A stretch of 64,000 nt of DNA from the NCBI RefSeq assembly GCF_002090075.1, contig NZ_BBRI01000003.1, positions 124,001 through 188,000 on the forward strand. Reading direction: 5' to 3'. The stretch comes from Demequina sp. NBRC 110052. GTDB taxonomy: Bacteria; Actinomycetota; Actinomycetes; Actinomycetales; Demequinaceae. Shown here in pieces: positions 36,082 to 45,254 of the stretch. A program made the translations under genes and the position numbers. Every line of letters starts with the position of its first letter. Positions within the stretch are counted from its first letter, which is position 1. Below the pieces are notes generated by a model. The model saw only the letters and a program-made list of their open reading frames with translations, was not told where the DNA came from and ran no database searches.

Positions 36082-37395
36082 TCAGGGAACCGGGCCCAGG
36101 ATGCTCATCGGGTCCACGGTCGAGCCATTGACGTACACCTCGAAGTGCAGGTGGCATGCGGTGGACGTGCCCGTGGTGCCCGAGTAGCCCACCAGGTCGC
36201 CCTTCAGCACGTACTGGCCGGTGCTGACGGCGAACCGGCTCAGGTGGTTGTAGCTGGAAGCGACCGAGTCGCCGTTGTAGCGCCCGTGGTTGAGCATCAC
36301 CTGCTGGCCGAACCCGCCTACGGTCTTCGCCCACAGCACCTCGCCGTCCGCGGCGGCGTAGATCGGCGTGCCGCAGTACGCGCGGAAGTCGGTGCCCGCG
36401 TGCAGGCGGTAGTAGCCGTACACCGGGTGCAGGCGCCAGCCGTAGCTCGACGTGACGTAGGGAACCTTCGTCGGGAAGTTCATGATGCCCTTGCCGACCG
36501 GCGTGGACGTGCTCTGCTCTGCCTCCTCGGCCGCCTTCTTGGCGAGGAGGTCACGCAGCTCGTTGCGCACCGCCTCCTGCTGCGCCTCGAGCTCAGCCTG
36601 CTTCGCGAGGTACTCCTGGCGCTTGGACTCGAGGTAGTCGCGCAGGTCCTGGGCCTCGTCGAGCAGCTTCTCGACCTCGGCCTTCTTCTCCTCGGCCGCG
36701 ACCCGCGCGGTCTCGGTCTCGACGACCAGCGCGTCGGCCTGTCGCTTGAGCTCCTCGATCACCTCGCGCACCGCCTCCTGGCGAGCGGCGCGGTTCACGT
36801 TCACCGCGGCGATCTGCTCCATCTCCGCGAGCGCGTTGGCCTGCACGCGCTCTGCGGAGCTGCGCGCCGCGAAGTCATCCACGAACTCCTGCGCGGACTG
36901 CGCGCCGAACACGACGCCCAGGCTCGAGATGTCGGTTCCCACGTAGCTCTCACGCGCGAGGACCGCGATCGCCTGACGGATGAGCTCGATCCGCTCCTCG
37001 TCCTTGGCGATCTGCGCGGTCAGGGCCTCGTCCTGCGCCTGCGCGGCCGCGAGCTTGTCCGCGACGATCTTCTGCTCCAGCACCGCGGAGTCGTAGCGCT
37101 CCTGCGCGAGCTCGAGCTCGGCCTGCACGACCGGCAGCCTGCCCTCAAGCTCCTTGAGCTGACGGTTCGCCTCCACGATCGCCGCATCGGTGTTCTCGAG
37201 CGCGCTCTCCAAGTCATCGAGCTTCTGCTCGTTCGACTGCTGCTCCTTCTTGGCGTCGGCGATTTCGTCGTCGTACGACGACGCCGTCGGCGTGCGCGTG
37301 CCCTGCGCTGACGCCGCACCCACGAGCAGGCCGCCCGCGACGGCGGTGGCGAGGATGAGTGCGATGAGCGTGGTGATGCGGCGCGAGATCGTCAT
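36082..37395 (-). CDS. secreted M23 peptidoglycan hydrolase (EnvC/RipA-regulator-like)
   Basis: 437 residues: signal peptide (about 1-33), long coiled coil with two segments (about 40-300, DDLESALENTDAAIVEANRQ onward), and a C-terminal LytM/M23 domain with YGWRLHPVYGYYRLHAGTDF and HLHFEVYVNG. The zinc ligands (H-x3-D and HLH) look intact, so unlike E. coli EnvC it may be an active endopeptidase. ATG 37395 overlaps the ftsX stop, so it is coupled to FtsEX, which is known to control such hydrolases at division. Confidence 0.92.
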   Translation of the reverse strand: MTISRRITTLIALILATAVAGGLLVGAASAQGTRTPTASSYDDEIADAKKEQQSNEQKLDDLESALENTDAAIVEANRQLKELEGRLPVVQAELELAQERYDSAVLEQKIVADKLAAAQAQDEALTAQIAKDEERIELIRQAIAVLARESYVGTDISSLGVVFGAQSAQEFVDDFAARSSAERVQANALAEMEQIAAVNVNRAARQEAVREVIEELKRQADALVVETETARVAAEEKKAEVEKLLDEAQDLRDYLESKRQEYLAKQAELEAQQEAVRNELRDLLAKKAAEEAEQSTSTPVGKGIMNFPTKVPYVTSSYGWRLHPVYGYYRLHAGTDFRAYCGTPIYAAADGEVLWAKTVGGFGQQVMLNHGRYNGDSVASSYNHLSRFAVSTGQYVLKGDLVGYSGTTGTSTACHLHFEVYVNGSTVDPMSILGPVP

Positions 37396-38303
37396 GCGCG
37401 CGTGTACCTCCCAAGTGTCAGCAGGGACGCGAAGGCCGCGAGCCCCACGGCGATGAGCAGCAGCCACGGGGCGATCGTGAGCACATCGTCGCCCGTGACG
37501 TAGTCGACCCAGCCCACGGACGAGCCCAGCCAGTCCTGAACGAGATATCGGACGGAAAGCCACAGACCTGTAATCGCGAGCACGGCACCGGCGGTAGCCG
37601 CGACGGCGCCCTCGAGCATGAACGGCAGCTGGATCAGCGTGCGAGACGAGCCGACCATGCGCATGATCGTCGTCTCGCGCTTGCGGCTGAGCGCACTGAG
37701 GCGCACGGTCGTGGTGATCAGCAGCACGGCAGTCAGCAGCATCACGGCGGCGAGCCCGGCGGCCACGAGCGTCGCTGCATTGAGCACCGCGAACAGGTCG
37801 TCGAAGATCTCGCGCTGGTCCTTCACGTACTCGACTCCCACGAGGCCCGCGGTCGCGTCCGCGACCACCTGGAACTGCTCGGGGTCGGTGAGCTTGACGC
37901 GGAAGCTCGCCTGCATGTCGTCTGCGGTGAGGAAGTCGGTGACGGACGAGTCGCCGCGGTCCACGAGGTTCTCGTACGCCTCCTCCTTGGACTCGTACTC
38001 GACGGTCTCCACGAGGTCAGCGACCGCGCCGTTCTCGAGCACGTCGAGGATCGCGGCCTCCTGCGCCGGCGTGGCCTCGCCCTGCGCGCACTGCTCCTGC
38101 AGCGAGTTCGTGGGGCACAGGAAGATCGACACCTCGACGCGCCCGTACCAGTCGTCCTTGAGCTGCCCGATCTGCGCCTGGATCAGCGAGGCCGCGCCCA
38201 CGAACGTGAGCGACACGAATGTGACCAGCACCACTGACAGCGCCATCGTCGAGTTCCGGCGAAGACCGTTGATCACCTCGCCGAAGATGAACCGCAGCCT
38301 CAT
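37392..38303 (-). CDS. ftsX: cell division protein FtsX
   Basis: 303 residues, four membrane helices: one at the N-terminus ([20 protein letters not shown]), a large extracellular loop (about 50-180) that contacts the hydrolase, then three helices. [20 protein letters not shown] is the FtsX/MacB-like motif. The outer loop contains two cysteines ([14 protein letters not shown]), perhaps a disulfide. ATG 38303 overlaps the ftsE stop (ATGA). Confidence 0.94.
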   Translation of the reverse strand: MRLRFIFGEVINGLRRNSTMALSVVLVTFVSLTFVGAASLIQAQIGQLKDDWYGRVEVSIFLCPTNSLQEQCAQGEATPAQEAAILDVLENGAVADLVETVEYESKEEAYENLVDRGDSSVTDFLTADDMQASFRVKLTDPEQFQVVADATAGLVGVEYVKDQREIFDDLFAVLNAATLVAAGLAAVMLLTAVLLITTTVRLSALSRKRETTIMRMVGSSRTLIQLPFMLEGAVAATAGAVLAITGLWLSVRYLVQDWLGSSVGWVDYVTGDDVLTIAPWLLLIAVGLAAFASLLTLGRYTRA

Positions 38304-38998
38304 GCGCGCTCCAGCCCGTACACGCCGCGATCCTGATCGCGCACCAGGTGGCCGCCCTTGAGCTCGATGACGCGCTTGCGCATCTGGTCCACGATCTCGT
38401 CGTCGTGCGTGGCCATGAGCACAGTCGTGCCTGTGCGGTTGATGCGGTCCAGCAGACGCATGATGCCCACCGAGGTGCCGGGGTCGAGGTTTCCCGTCGG
38501 CTCGTCGCACAGCAGGATCGGCGGGCGGTTGACGAACGCACGCGCGATCGCGACTCGCTGCTGCTCACCGCCGGAGAGCTCATGCGGGAAGCGGCGCTCC
38601 TTGCCCGCCAACCCGACGAGCTCGAGCATCTCCGGCACGGTCGCGTCGATCTCACGGCGTCCCTTGCCGATCACCTGCAGCGCGAAGGCCACGTTCTGAT
38701 ACACGGTCTTGTTCGGCAGCAGCCGGAAGTCCTGGAACACCGCGCCGATCTCGCGCCGCAGGTGCGGCACGCGCCACGCGGAGAGCCGGTTCAGGTGGCG
38801 ACCCGCCACGTAGACGTCGCCGCCCGTGGGACGCTCCTCACGCAGGATCAGCTTGAGGAAGGTCGACTTGCCGGAGCCGGAGGAGCCCACGAGGAACACG
38901 AAGTCCCCGCGCTCGACCTCGACATCCACAGCGTCAAGCGCCGGTCGAGCTCCACGCGAGTAGACCTTGGTCACGTTCTCTAGACGAATCACAGCCAT
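38300..38998 (-). CDS. ftsE: cell division ATP-binding protein FtsE
   Basis: 232-residue ABC ATPase: [20 protein letters not shown] at the N-terminus, Walker [30 protein letters not shown], Walker [14 protein letters not shown] and [13 protein letters not shown] 38998 fits the family start; two further ATGs at 39022 and 39037 are in frame and the former has AGGAGG just before it, so a longer form is possible. FtsEX transmits ATP hydrolysis to the M23 enzyme downstream. Confidence 0.95.
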   Translation of the reverse strand: MAVIRLENVTKVYSRGARPALDAVDVEVERGDFVFLVGSSGSGKSTFLKLILREERPTGGDVYVAGRHLNRLSAWRVPHLRREIGAVFQDFRLLPNKTVYQNVAFALQVIGKGRREIDATVPEMLELVGLAGKERRFPHELSGGEQQRVAIARAFVNRPPILLCDEPTGNLDPGTSVGIMRLLDRINRTGTTVLMATHDDEIVDQMRKRVIELKGGHLVRDQDRGVYGLERA

Positions 38999-39124
38999 CC
39001 GGGCACGGGGGGACGGACCCATGCCTCCTGCGTGCATGGTAAGCAGGCGCCGGGCGCGAACCTGTCAGGGCGCGCCGCCGAAGGTGCGCGGTGTCCGAAG
39101 TGTCACACTGCGCGCGGGCGATCC

Positions 39125-39270
39125 GCGGTACACCGATGTCCACTGGGACGCATGAACGGCATGAGAACGTCACTGGGCGTCCACTCCTGGCGCGCAGCCC
39201 GCGTCGCCATGTGGACGCTCAATGCCGTTCTCGGTCATGCACCGCTTCGCAGTGGACGTTCCTGTACCGC
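39125..39270. repeat. head-to-head pair of the 60-bp intergenic repeat
   Basis: Unit A (39125-39184, plus) and unit B (39211-39270, minus) both start GCGGTACA, have CGTCCACTG or TGTCCACTG 13 nt in, and end GCGTCCAC; about two thirds of bases agree by eye. A 26-nt spacer lies between. It fills the gap between ftsE and prfB. Same family as 12445-12602. Confidence 0.78.
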
Positions 39271-39281
39271 AGCGGCGCGCG

Positions 39282-40394
39282 TCAGTCCTGCTGAGTCTGC
39301 TGCGCGCGGCGCCAGCGAATTCCCGCGTCGATGAAGCCGTCCAGGTCGCCGTCGAACACGACCTGCGGGTTGCCCACCTCGTAGCCCGTGCGCAGATCCT
39401 TGACGAGCTGCTGGCCGTACAGGAAGTACGAGCGCATCTGGTCGCCCCAGGACGCCTTGATGTCGCCCGCGAGCTCCTTCTTCTGCGCGGCCTCCTCCTC
39501 CTTCTTGAGGAGCAGCAGTCGCGACTGGAGGACGCGCATCGCGGCGGCCCGGTTCTGGATCTGACTCTTCTCGTCCTGCATCGAGACGACGATGCCGGTG
39601 GGCAGGTGCGTCAGGCGCACGGCCGAGTCAGTCGTGTTGACCGACTGGCCGCCAGGACCGGAGGAGCGGAACACGTCCACCTTGATGTCCGCCTCGGCGA
39701 CCTCGATGTGGTCGGTCGACTCGATCTGGGGGATCACCTCGACTGCCGCGAACGACGTCTGACGCTTGTCGGCGGAGCCGAACGGGCTGATGCGCGCGAG
39801 GCGATGCGTTCCTGCCTCGACGGACAGCGTGCCGAACGCGTACGGCGCGTTGACCTCGAACGTCGCCGACTTGATGCCCGCACCCTCCGCGTACGACGTG
39901 TCCAGCACCTTCGTGCCGTAGCCGTGGCGCTCGGCCCACCGCAGGTACATGCGCAGCAGCATCTCGGCGAAGTCGGTCGCGTCGTCGCCGCCCGCGCCCG
40001 AGCGGATCGTGACGACGGCGTTGCGCTCGTCCCACTCCCCCGACATGAGGGTGCGCACCTCCATCGCGGAGAGGTCCTTGCGGAGCTTCTCGAGCTCGGC
40101 GTCCGCTTCGGCGAGCGTGTCCTCGTCGTCCATCTCCTCTGCCATCTCGACGAGCACCTCGAGGTCGTCGATGCGACGTCCGAACCCGGTGATGCGCGCG
40201 AGCTCGGCGTTCGCGGAGCTCAGGGCGCTGGTGACGGCCTGCGCGTTGTCCTGGTCGTCCCACAGGTCCGGCGCAGAGGCCTGACGCTCCAGGTCGGCGA
40301 TGCGCTCCTTGAGCTTGGTCGGCTCGAGCACCGCCTCGATCTGCTCGAAGGTGCCGCGCAGCGCGGCGATCTCGGTCGGGAAGTCGGTAGCCAC
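39282..40394 (-). CDS. prfB: peptide chain release factor 2
   Basis: 370 residues; recognises UGA and [16 protein letters not shown] includes the SPF anticodon-like motif, and [20 protein letters not shown] the catalytic GGQ loop. The frame is continuous, so there is no autoregulatory +1 frameshift, as usual in actinobacteria. The start is GTG 40394 with TAGACT 8 nt upstream (near-leaderless). Upstream in-frame codons to 40478 precede that promoter. Confidence 0.96.
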   Translation of the reverse strand: MATDFPTEIAALRGTFEQIEAVLEPTKLKERIADLERQASAPDLWDDQDNAQAVTSALSSANAELARITGFGRRIDDLEVLVEMAEEMDDEDTLAEADAELEKLRKDLSAMEVRTLMSGEWDERNAVVTIRSGAGGDDATDFAEMLLRMYLRWAERHGYGTKVLDTSYAEGAGIKSATFEVNAPYAFGTLSVEAGTHRLARISPFGSADKRQTSFAAVEVIPQIESTDHIEVAEADIKVDVFRSSGPGGQSVNTTDSAVRLTHLPTGIVVSMQDEKSQIQNRAAAMRVLQSRLLLLKKEEEAAQKKELAGDIKASWGDQMRSYFLYGQQLVKDLRTGYEVGNPQVVFDGDLDGFIDAGIRWRRAQQTQQD

Positions 40395-40502
40395 GGTGCT
40401 CCAGTCTAGTCGCGGGCCCACGAGGCCATCCACGCATACGTCGCGCCCGCCCGACGCTGCGGCGAGGGCGGTCCTCACGTCGCGGCCGCGTCGGGCGGGC
40501 GC

Positions 40503-40544
40503 GACGAAGCCCCGGTCCTTCGGAGGTCAGGACCAGGGCTTCGT
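40503..40544 (-). terminator. terminator after adhE
   Basis: ACGAAGCCC-CGGTCC paired with GGACC-A-GGGCTTCGT around an 11-nt loop, 60 nt past the adhE stop. Confidence 0.75.
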
Positions 40545-40603
40545 CGGTGTCGCCGGCGTGTCCAGAGCCGGCGAGGCTCAGCTGCCGTGCGAGGCGGCCG
40601 CCG

Positions 40604-43327
40604 CTACTTCTTGGCGGACTTCTTCGCGGGAGCCTTGGCGGCGGCCTTGGCGGGCGCGGCCTCCTGCTTGCGGTTGGCCTTCACCTCGTCCCAGGTGGTG
40701 CCGTAGTACGCGGCCTCCATCATGATCTTCATGTCCTCGAGGATCGGCAGACGCGGGTTGGCCGGCGCGCACTGGTCGGCGTAAGCGTTCATCGCGAGCG
40801 TGTCGAGCGAGGACATGAACTCGGCCTCGTCGACGCCGACCTCCTTGAAGGAACCCTCGACGCCGATCGATGCGCGCAGCTCCTCGACGGCCTTCGCGTA
40901 GGACTCGACGCCCTCCTCGGGGGTCGAGGCCGGCAGGCCGAGGTGCTTCGCGATCTCCTGGTAGCGCTCGGGCGCCACGTAGGACTCGGCCTTGGGCCAC
41001 GAGGTGGGCTTGGTCGGGACCTTGCCGTTGTAGCGGATCACGTGGGGCAGGTAGATCGAGTTGGTGCGGCCGTGCGCGATGTGGAACGTCGAGCCGGTCA
41101 CGTGGCTCATGGCGTGCACCAGTCCCAGGAAGGCGTTGGCGAAGGCCATGCCAGCGATCGTCGCGGCGTTGTGCATCTTCTCGCGGGCCTTGACCGCCGA
41201 GCCGCCGGTGTTGACCGACTCGCCGATGTTCTCGAAGACCATCTTGATGGCCTGCAGCGCGAGGCCGTCGGTGTAGTCGTTCGCGTAGACCGACACGTAC
41301 GCCTCGGTGGCGTGCGTGAGGGCGTCCAGGCCGGAGTCAGCGGCCACGCGGGCCGGGAGGTTCGCGGTCAGGACCGGGTCCACGATCGCGACGGTCGGGG
41401 TCAGCGCGTAGTCGGCGAGCGGGTACTTGCGACCGTTCTCCGGGTCGGAGATCACCGCGAACGGCGTCACCTCGGAGCCGGTGCCCGACGTGGTCGGGAT
41501 GCAGACCAGCTTGGCCAGCTCGCCCAGCTTGGGGAACTGGAAGGCACGCTTGCGGACGTCGAAGAACTTCTCCTTCAGGTCGGCGAAGTCGATGTCCGGG
41601 TGCTCGTAGAGCAGCCACATGACCTTCGCGGCGTCCATGGGCGAGCCACCGCCGACGGCGATGATCGTGTCGGGCTGGAAGGCGCGCATGGTCTCGGTGC
41701 CCTTGCGGACGGTCGCGACGCTCGGCTCGGGCTCGACGTTGTCGATGATCTGCACGGAGACCGGGTTGTCGCGGCGCTGGAGCATGTCCAGGACCTTGTC
41801 GACGATGCCGATCTGCGTCATGGTCGCGTCGGTGACGATGGTGACGCGGTTCACGCCGTTCATGTCCATCAGGTACTGGATGGCGTTCGGCTCGAAGTAG
41901 GTCTTCGCCGGCACCTTGAACCACTGCATGTTGTTGTTCCTCCGGCCGATGCGCTTGACGTTGATCAGGTTCACCGCGGTGACGTTGTTCGACACCGAGT
42001 TGTGGCCGTAGGAGCCGCAGCCCAGGGTGAGCGAGGGCAGGAAGGCGTTGTAGATGTCGCCGATGCCGCCGTGCGAGGACGGGGAGTTGACGATGATGCG
42101 GATCGCCTTGCAGCGCTTGCCGAACTCCTTGATGAGCTCCTCGTCGGTCGCGTGGATCGCGGCCGAGTGGCCCAGGCCGTGGAACTCGACCATGCGCTGG
42201 GCGTAGTCGAGGCCCTGCTCGGTGGTCTCAGCCTTGAGCACGGCCAGCACGGGGGCCAGCTTCTCGCGGGTGAGCGGCTCGCTCTCGCCGACGGTGGAGA
42301 CCTCGGCGAGGATGATCGAGGTCTCCTCGGGGACCTCGAAGCCCGCCTGCTCGGCGATCCACTGCGGCGACTTGCCCACGACGTTCGGGTTGAGCTTGGC
42401 TCCGGCGCAGTTCTCGCCATTGGCCTGGACGCCGAAGATGAACTCCTCCAGCTTGGCCTTCTCGGCGGGGGTGGCCTTGTAGGCGTGCAGGCGCTCGAAC
42501 AGCTCGAGTCCACGGTCGTAGACCTCGGCGTCGAGGATGACGGCCTGCTCGGAGGCGCACACCATGCCGTTGTCGAACGCCTTCGAGATCACGAGGTCGT
42601 TGATGGCGCGGTCCAGGTTGGCGGACTTGTGCACGTAGGACGGCACGTTGCCGGCGCCGACGCCGAGGGCCGGCTTGCCGCAGCTGTAGGCCGCCTTCAC
42701 CATGGCGTTGCCGCCGGTGGCGAGGATCAGGGCCACGCCGTCGTGATTCATGAGCGCGCCGGTCGCCTCGAGCGACGGGGTCTCGACCCACTGGATGCAG
42801 TGCTCGGGGGCGCCCGCGGCGATCGCGGCGTCGCGCACGATCTTGGCAGCCGCGACGGACGACTTCTGAGCGCTCGGGTGGAACGCGAAGATGATGGGGT
42901 TGCGGGTCTTCAGTGCGATGAGCGACTTGAAGATCGCAGTCGAGGTGGGGTTCGTGACGGGGGTCACGCCGGCGACGACGCCGACGGGCTCCGCGATCTC
43001 GATGATGCCCTTGATCGGGTCCTCGTTGATGATGCCCACGGTCTTCATGGGGCCCATCGAGTGGGTCACGTGCTCGCAAGCGAAGATGTTCTTGACGGCC
43101 TTGTCCTCGAACACGCCTCGACCGGTCTCCTCGACCGCGAGGACGGCGAGCTCGCCGTGCTGGTTGAGCGCCGCGACGGAAGCCTTCTTGACGAGCAGGT
43201 TCACGTCGTCCTGAGTGAAGGTGCTGTAGGCGTCGAGCGCGCGCTGCGCGTTCGCGACGAGCTGGTCGATGGCGGCGGCGACGTCCACCTGGGCGTCTGC
43301 CTTGCTCTCGGGGGCTGTGGTGGTCAT
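40604..43327 (-). CDS. adhE: bifunctional acetaldehyde-CoA/alcohol dehydrogenase
   Basis: 907 residues. The N-terminal aldehyde dehydrogenase (Cys in NGMVCASEQAVIL) reduces acetyl-CoA to acetaldehyde. The C-terminal iron alcohol dehydrogenase (VGGGSPMDAAKVMW, HAMSHVTGSTFHIAHGRTN) makes ethanol. Together they reoxidise two NADH and can build spirosomes. The last 20 residues are an Ala/Lys tail (AAAKAPAKKSAKK) not usual in AdhE. ATG 43327 has GGAGGAG 12 nt upstream. Part of a fermentative set with pflBA; a GGGACTT box lies 110 nt upstream. Confidence 0.96.
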   Translation of the reverse strand: MTTTAPESKADAQVDVAAAIDQLVANAQRALDAYSTFTQDDVNLLVKKASVAALNQHGELAVLAVEETGRGVFEDKAVKNIFACEHVTHSMGPMKTVGIINEDPIKGIIEIAEPVGVVAGVTPVTNPTSTAIFKSLIALKTRNPIIFAFHPSAQKSSVAAAKIVRDAAIAAGAPEHCIQWVETPSLEATGALMNHDGVALILATGGNAMVKAAYSCGKPALGVGAGNVPSYVHKSANLDRAINDLVISKAFDNGMVCASEQAVILDAEVYDRGLELFERLHAYKATPAEKAKLEEFIFGVQANGENCAGAKLNPNVVGKSPQWIAEQAGFEVPEETSIILAEVSTVGESEPLTREKLAPVLAVLKAETTEQGLDYAQRMVEFHGLGHSAAIHATDEELIKEFGKRCKAIRIIVNSPSSHGGIGDIYNAFLPSLTLGCGSYGHNSVSNNVTAVNLINVKRIGRRNNNMQWFKVPAKTYFEPNAIQYLMDMNGVNRVTIVTDATMTQIGIVDKVLDMLQRRDNPVSVQIIDNVEPEPSVATVRKGTETMRAFQPDTIIAVGGGSPMDAAKVMWLLYEHPDIDFADLKEKFFDVRKRAFQFPKLGELAKLVCIPTTSGTGSEVTPFAVISDPENGRKYPLADYALTPTVAIVDPVLTANLPARVAADSGLDALTHATEAYVSVYANDYTDGLALQAIKMVFENIGESVNTGGSAVKAREKMHNAATIAGMAFANAFLGLVHAMSHVTGSTFHIAHGRTNSIYLPHVIRYNGKVPTKPTSWPKAESYVAPERYQEIAKHLGLPASTPEEGVESYAKAVEELRASIGVEGSFKEVGVDEAEFMSSLDTLAMNAYADQCAPANPRLPILEDMKIMMEAAYYGTTWDEVKANRKQEAAPAKAAAKAPAKKSAKK

Positions 43328-43437
43328 CTCTACTCTCTCCTCCTACGGTTCCCGGTTCGGGTCCCGACACTCTCGAATGTAGGTCGGGTTCACGCGGTTC
43401 TCGCGTGGCCTAGGTCCCGGGGACCATGGGCCTATTA

Positions 43438-43457
43438 CCAGGGACTTCATACCCCTA
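43438..43457 (-). promoter_or_regulatory. weak DosR-like box upstream of adhE
   Basis: GGGACTTCATACCCC agrees with TTSGGGACTWWAGTCCCSAA at 13 of 20 positions by hand. The region also has a GGTCCCGGGGACC palindrome (43413-43425) and CCCCTAGGGG (43452-43461). These suggest control by a redox or oxygen regulator; identity is uncertain. Confidence 0.4.
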
Positions 43458-43511
43458 GGGGCATCATCACCAGGAGGGATGCCGACCGCCCCGCACCCGC
43501 GTCGGGCATGG

Positions 43512-43547
43512 AAAAGGGCGCGCATCCGACTGGATGCGCGCCCTTTC
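43512..43547 (-). terminator. terminator after the MFS small-subunit gene
   Basis: AAAGGGCGCGCATCC/GGATGCGCGCCCTTT around a 4-nt loop, 18 nt past the small gene's stop; on the minus strand it ends in TTTTCC. Confidence 0.85.
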
Positions 43548-43565
43548 AGCGCTCGCGGGCTGGCC

Positions 43566-43694
43566 TCAGCCGGTGAACAGCGCCGCGGTCTTGATCGCCG
43601 TCATGGCGACGCCGTAGGCGAGGCCCGACGCGACGAGGACCCACAGCACCACCGCAAGGGGATTGCCAGTCGAGGCCTTCTTCTCAGTCTCCAT
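43566..43694 (-). CDS. 42-residue MFS transporter small subunit
   Basis: One hydrophobic helix (PLAVVLWVLVASGLAYGVAM) preceded by a short charged N-terminus METEKKASTG. It starts at ATG 43694, one base after the end of the OFA carrier gene, and is followed by a terminator. Tiny single-helix proteins in this position are recurrent partners of OFA-type carriers. Its role (stability or regulation) is not shown. Confidence 0.75.
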   Translation of the reverse strand: METEKKASTGNPLAVVLWVLVASGLAYGVAMTAIKTAALFTG

Positions 43695-43695
43695 C

Positions 43696-45069
43696 TCAGG
43701 ACTCCTTCCCGGCGGCCACGAGGCCGTCGTCCTCGATCTGATCGACGGCTTCGTCGATCTCGGGCGCCTCGTGCCACCGGCTGTGCACCGGACGCACCAG
43801 GAGGTTCGCGATGAATCCGATCGCGAGCACGCCGACCATGACAAGCATCGACGGACGGTACAGGTCGGCCCCGCTCAGGCCGCGCGACTCGAGCAGGTCC
43901 AGCACGCTGTTGATGATGAGCGGGCCTGCGATGCCCGCCGCCGACCACGCGGTCAGGAGGCGACCATGGATCGCGCCCACCTCGAGCTCGCCGAACACGT
44001 CCTTCAGATAGGCCGGAATCGTCGCGAAGCCGCCGCCGTAGAACGTGATGATCAGGAACACCAGCATCACGAACAGCACCAGGTTCGCGGGGCCGAACAG
44101 CGCCACCGACGTGTACGCGAGCGCGCCCACACCCAGGTACATGATGTACGTCGCCTTGCGTCCGATGACGTCGGAGAAGCTCGACCAGCCGATGCGTCCG
44201 CCCATGTTCGCGAGCGAGAGCAGACCCACGAACCCAGCGGCGGCAGCAGCCGTCACGGTCGGGAAGTAGTCCTCGATCATCGGCTTCGCGTTCTCGAGGA
44301 TGCCGATGCCTGCGGTCACATTCGTGAACAGCACGAGCCAGAGCATCCAGAAGGGGAACGTGCGAATCGCGTTGCGCGCAGTGACCTGCCCGCCGCTGGA
44401 CACCTTGGACACATGCTCGGTAGGAACCCAACCCTCCGGGACATAGCCCTTGGGGGGAACGCGGACGACCGCGGCGCCCAGCAGCATCAGCGTGGTGTAG
44501 ATCGCGCCGAGCGTGAGGTAGGTCGGCACCAGGGACTCGACCTCGGTGGCCCCGTAGTGGCCCAGCAGATACTGCGTGAGCGGAGCCGCGAGCATCGCAC
44601 CGCCACCGAAGCCCATGATCGCGAGACCGGTGGCGAGGCCGGGCCGGTCAGGGAACCACTTGATGAGCGTGGACACCGGCGAGATGTAGCCGAGCCCCAG
44701 ACCGATGCCGCCGATGACGCCATAGCCGAGGTACACGATCCACAACTGCCCGATGGACACACCCGCAGCCGCGATCGCGAAGCCGCTGCCCCACGCCGCC
44801 GCGGCGATCACCATCGTCTTGCGCGGCCCGTGCCGCTCCATCCAGCGTCCGCCGAAGGCGGCGGAGAGACCGAGCATGACGATGGAGATCGAGAAGACGA
44901 CGCCGATCTGGGTGTGGGACGCGTCGAAGCGCTCGAGCAGCGCGTCCTTGAGGACTGAGTAGGCGTAGACCTGGCCGATGCTCAGGTGCACGGCGAGCGC
45001 GGCGGGAGGGACCAGCCAACGGTTGTACCCCGGTGGGGCCACCGTGCGTTCGCGATCGAGGATGGACAT
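43696..45069 (-). CDS. OFA-family MFS transporter (oxalate/formate antiporter type)
   Basis: 457 residues, twelve helices. GYNRWLVPPAALAVHLSIGQ, GGRWMERHGPRKTM (MFS loop 2-3), YISPVSTLIKWFPDRPGLAT and AAPLTQYLLG are typical of OFA carriers. Given pflB and adhE nearby, formate or another monocarboxylate export is plausible; substrate is inferred. The long N-terminal frame beyond 45069 is not needed. A GGGGACC-type box lies 59-78 nt upstream. Confidence 0.88.
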   Translation of the reverse strand: MSILDRERTVAPPGYNRWLVPPAALAVHLSIGQVYAYSVLKDALLERFDASHTQIGVVFSISIVMLGLSAAFGGRWMERHGPRKTMVIAAAAWGSGFAIAAAGVSIGQLWIVYLGYGVIGGIGLGLGYISPVSTLIKWFPDRPGLATGLAIMGFGGGAMLAAPLTQYLLGHYGATEVESLVPTYLTLGAIYTTLMLLGAAVVRVPPKGYVPEGWVPTEHVSKVSSGGQVTARNAIRTFPFWMLWLVLFTNVTAGIGILENAKPMIEDYFPTVTAAAAAGFVGLLSLANMGGRIGWSSFSDVIGRKATYIMYLGVGALAYTSVALFGPANLVLFVMLVFLIITFYGGGFATIPAYLKDVFGELEVGAIHGRLLTAWSAAGIAGPLIINSVLDLLESRGLSGADLYRPSMLVMVGVLAIGFIANLLVRPVHSRWHEAPEIDEAVDQIEDDGLVAAGKES

Positions 45070-45127
45070 CGTTGTTCTCCTTCCGGGAGCGGCGACACTG
45101 CCGTTCGAGGAATCCGCGTGACGGACC

Positions 45128-45147
45128 TTGTGGAGAATGGTCCCCTC
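45128..45147 (-). promoter_or_regulatory. DosR-like box upstream of the OFA carrier
   Basis: On the minus strand GAGGGGACCATTCTCCACAA matches the DosR consensus at 14 of 20 positions by hand. GGACCTAGGTCC, a 12-bp palindrome, follows at 45167-45178. Confidence 0.35.
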
Positions 45148-45216
45148 TTTCGGAGCCGATCATGAAGGACCTAGGTCCGTCACTCGGTGGCACATGGTGC
45201 AAGGGCCCGAGATCCC

Positions 45217-45252
45217 GTCGTATGGCCGAGGCGCGCGCCTCGGCCATACGAC
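45217..45252 (-). terminator. 36-bp perfect palindrome ending the surface-protein gene
   Basis: GTCGTATGGCCGAGGCGC followed directly by its full complement, two bases from the stop codon of the fibronectin gene. No unpaired loop exists apart from that forced by folding. Confidence 0.85.
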
Positions 45253-45254
45253 CC

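Noticed and set aside
39282-40394. Programmed +1 frameshift in prfB
   Set aside because: The frame has no early in-frame TGA and reads through from GTG 40394.
43452-43461. CCCCTAGGGG before adhE as a third CsoR/CstR site
   Set aside because: The outer bases do not match (ATAC against GCAT) and it overlaps a DosR-like box; evidence is too weak.
40547-43576. 1009-codon plus-strand frame opposite adhE
   Set aside because: Antisense shadow of a strongly conserved gene; composition dominated by Gly/Arg/Val/Asp with no domain.
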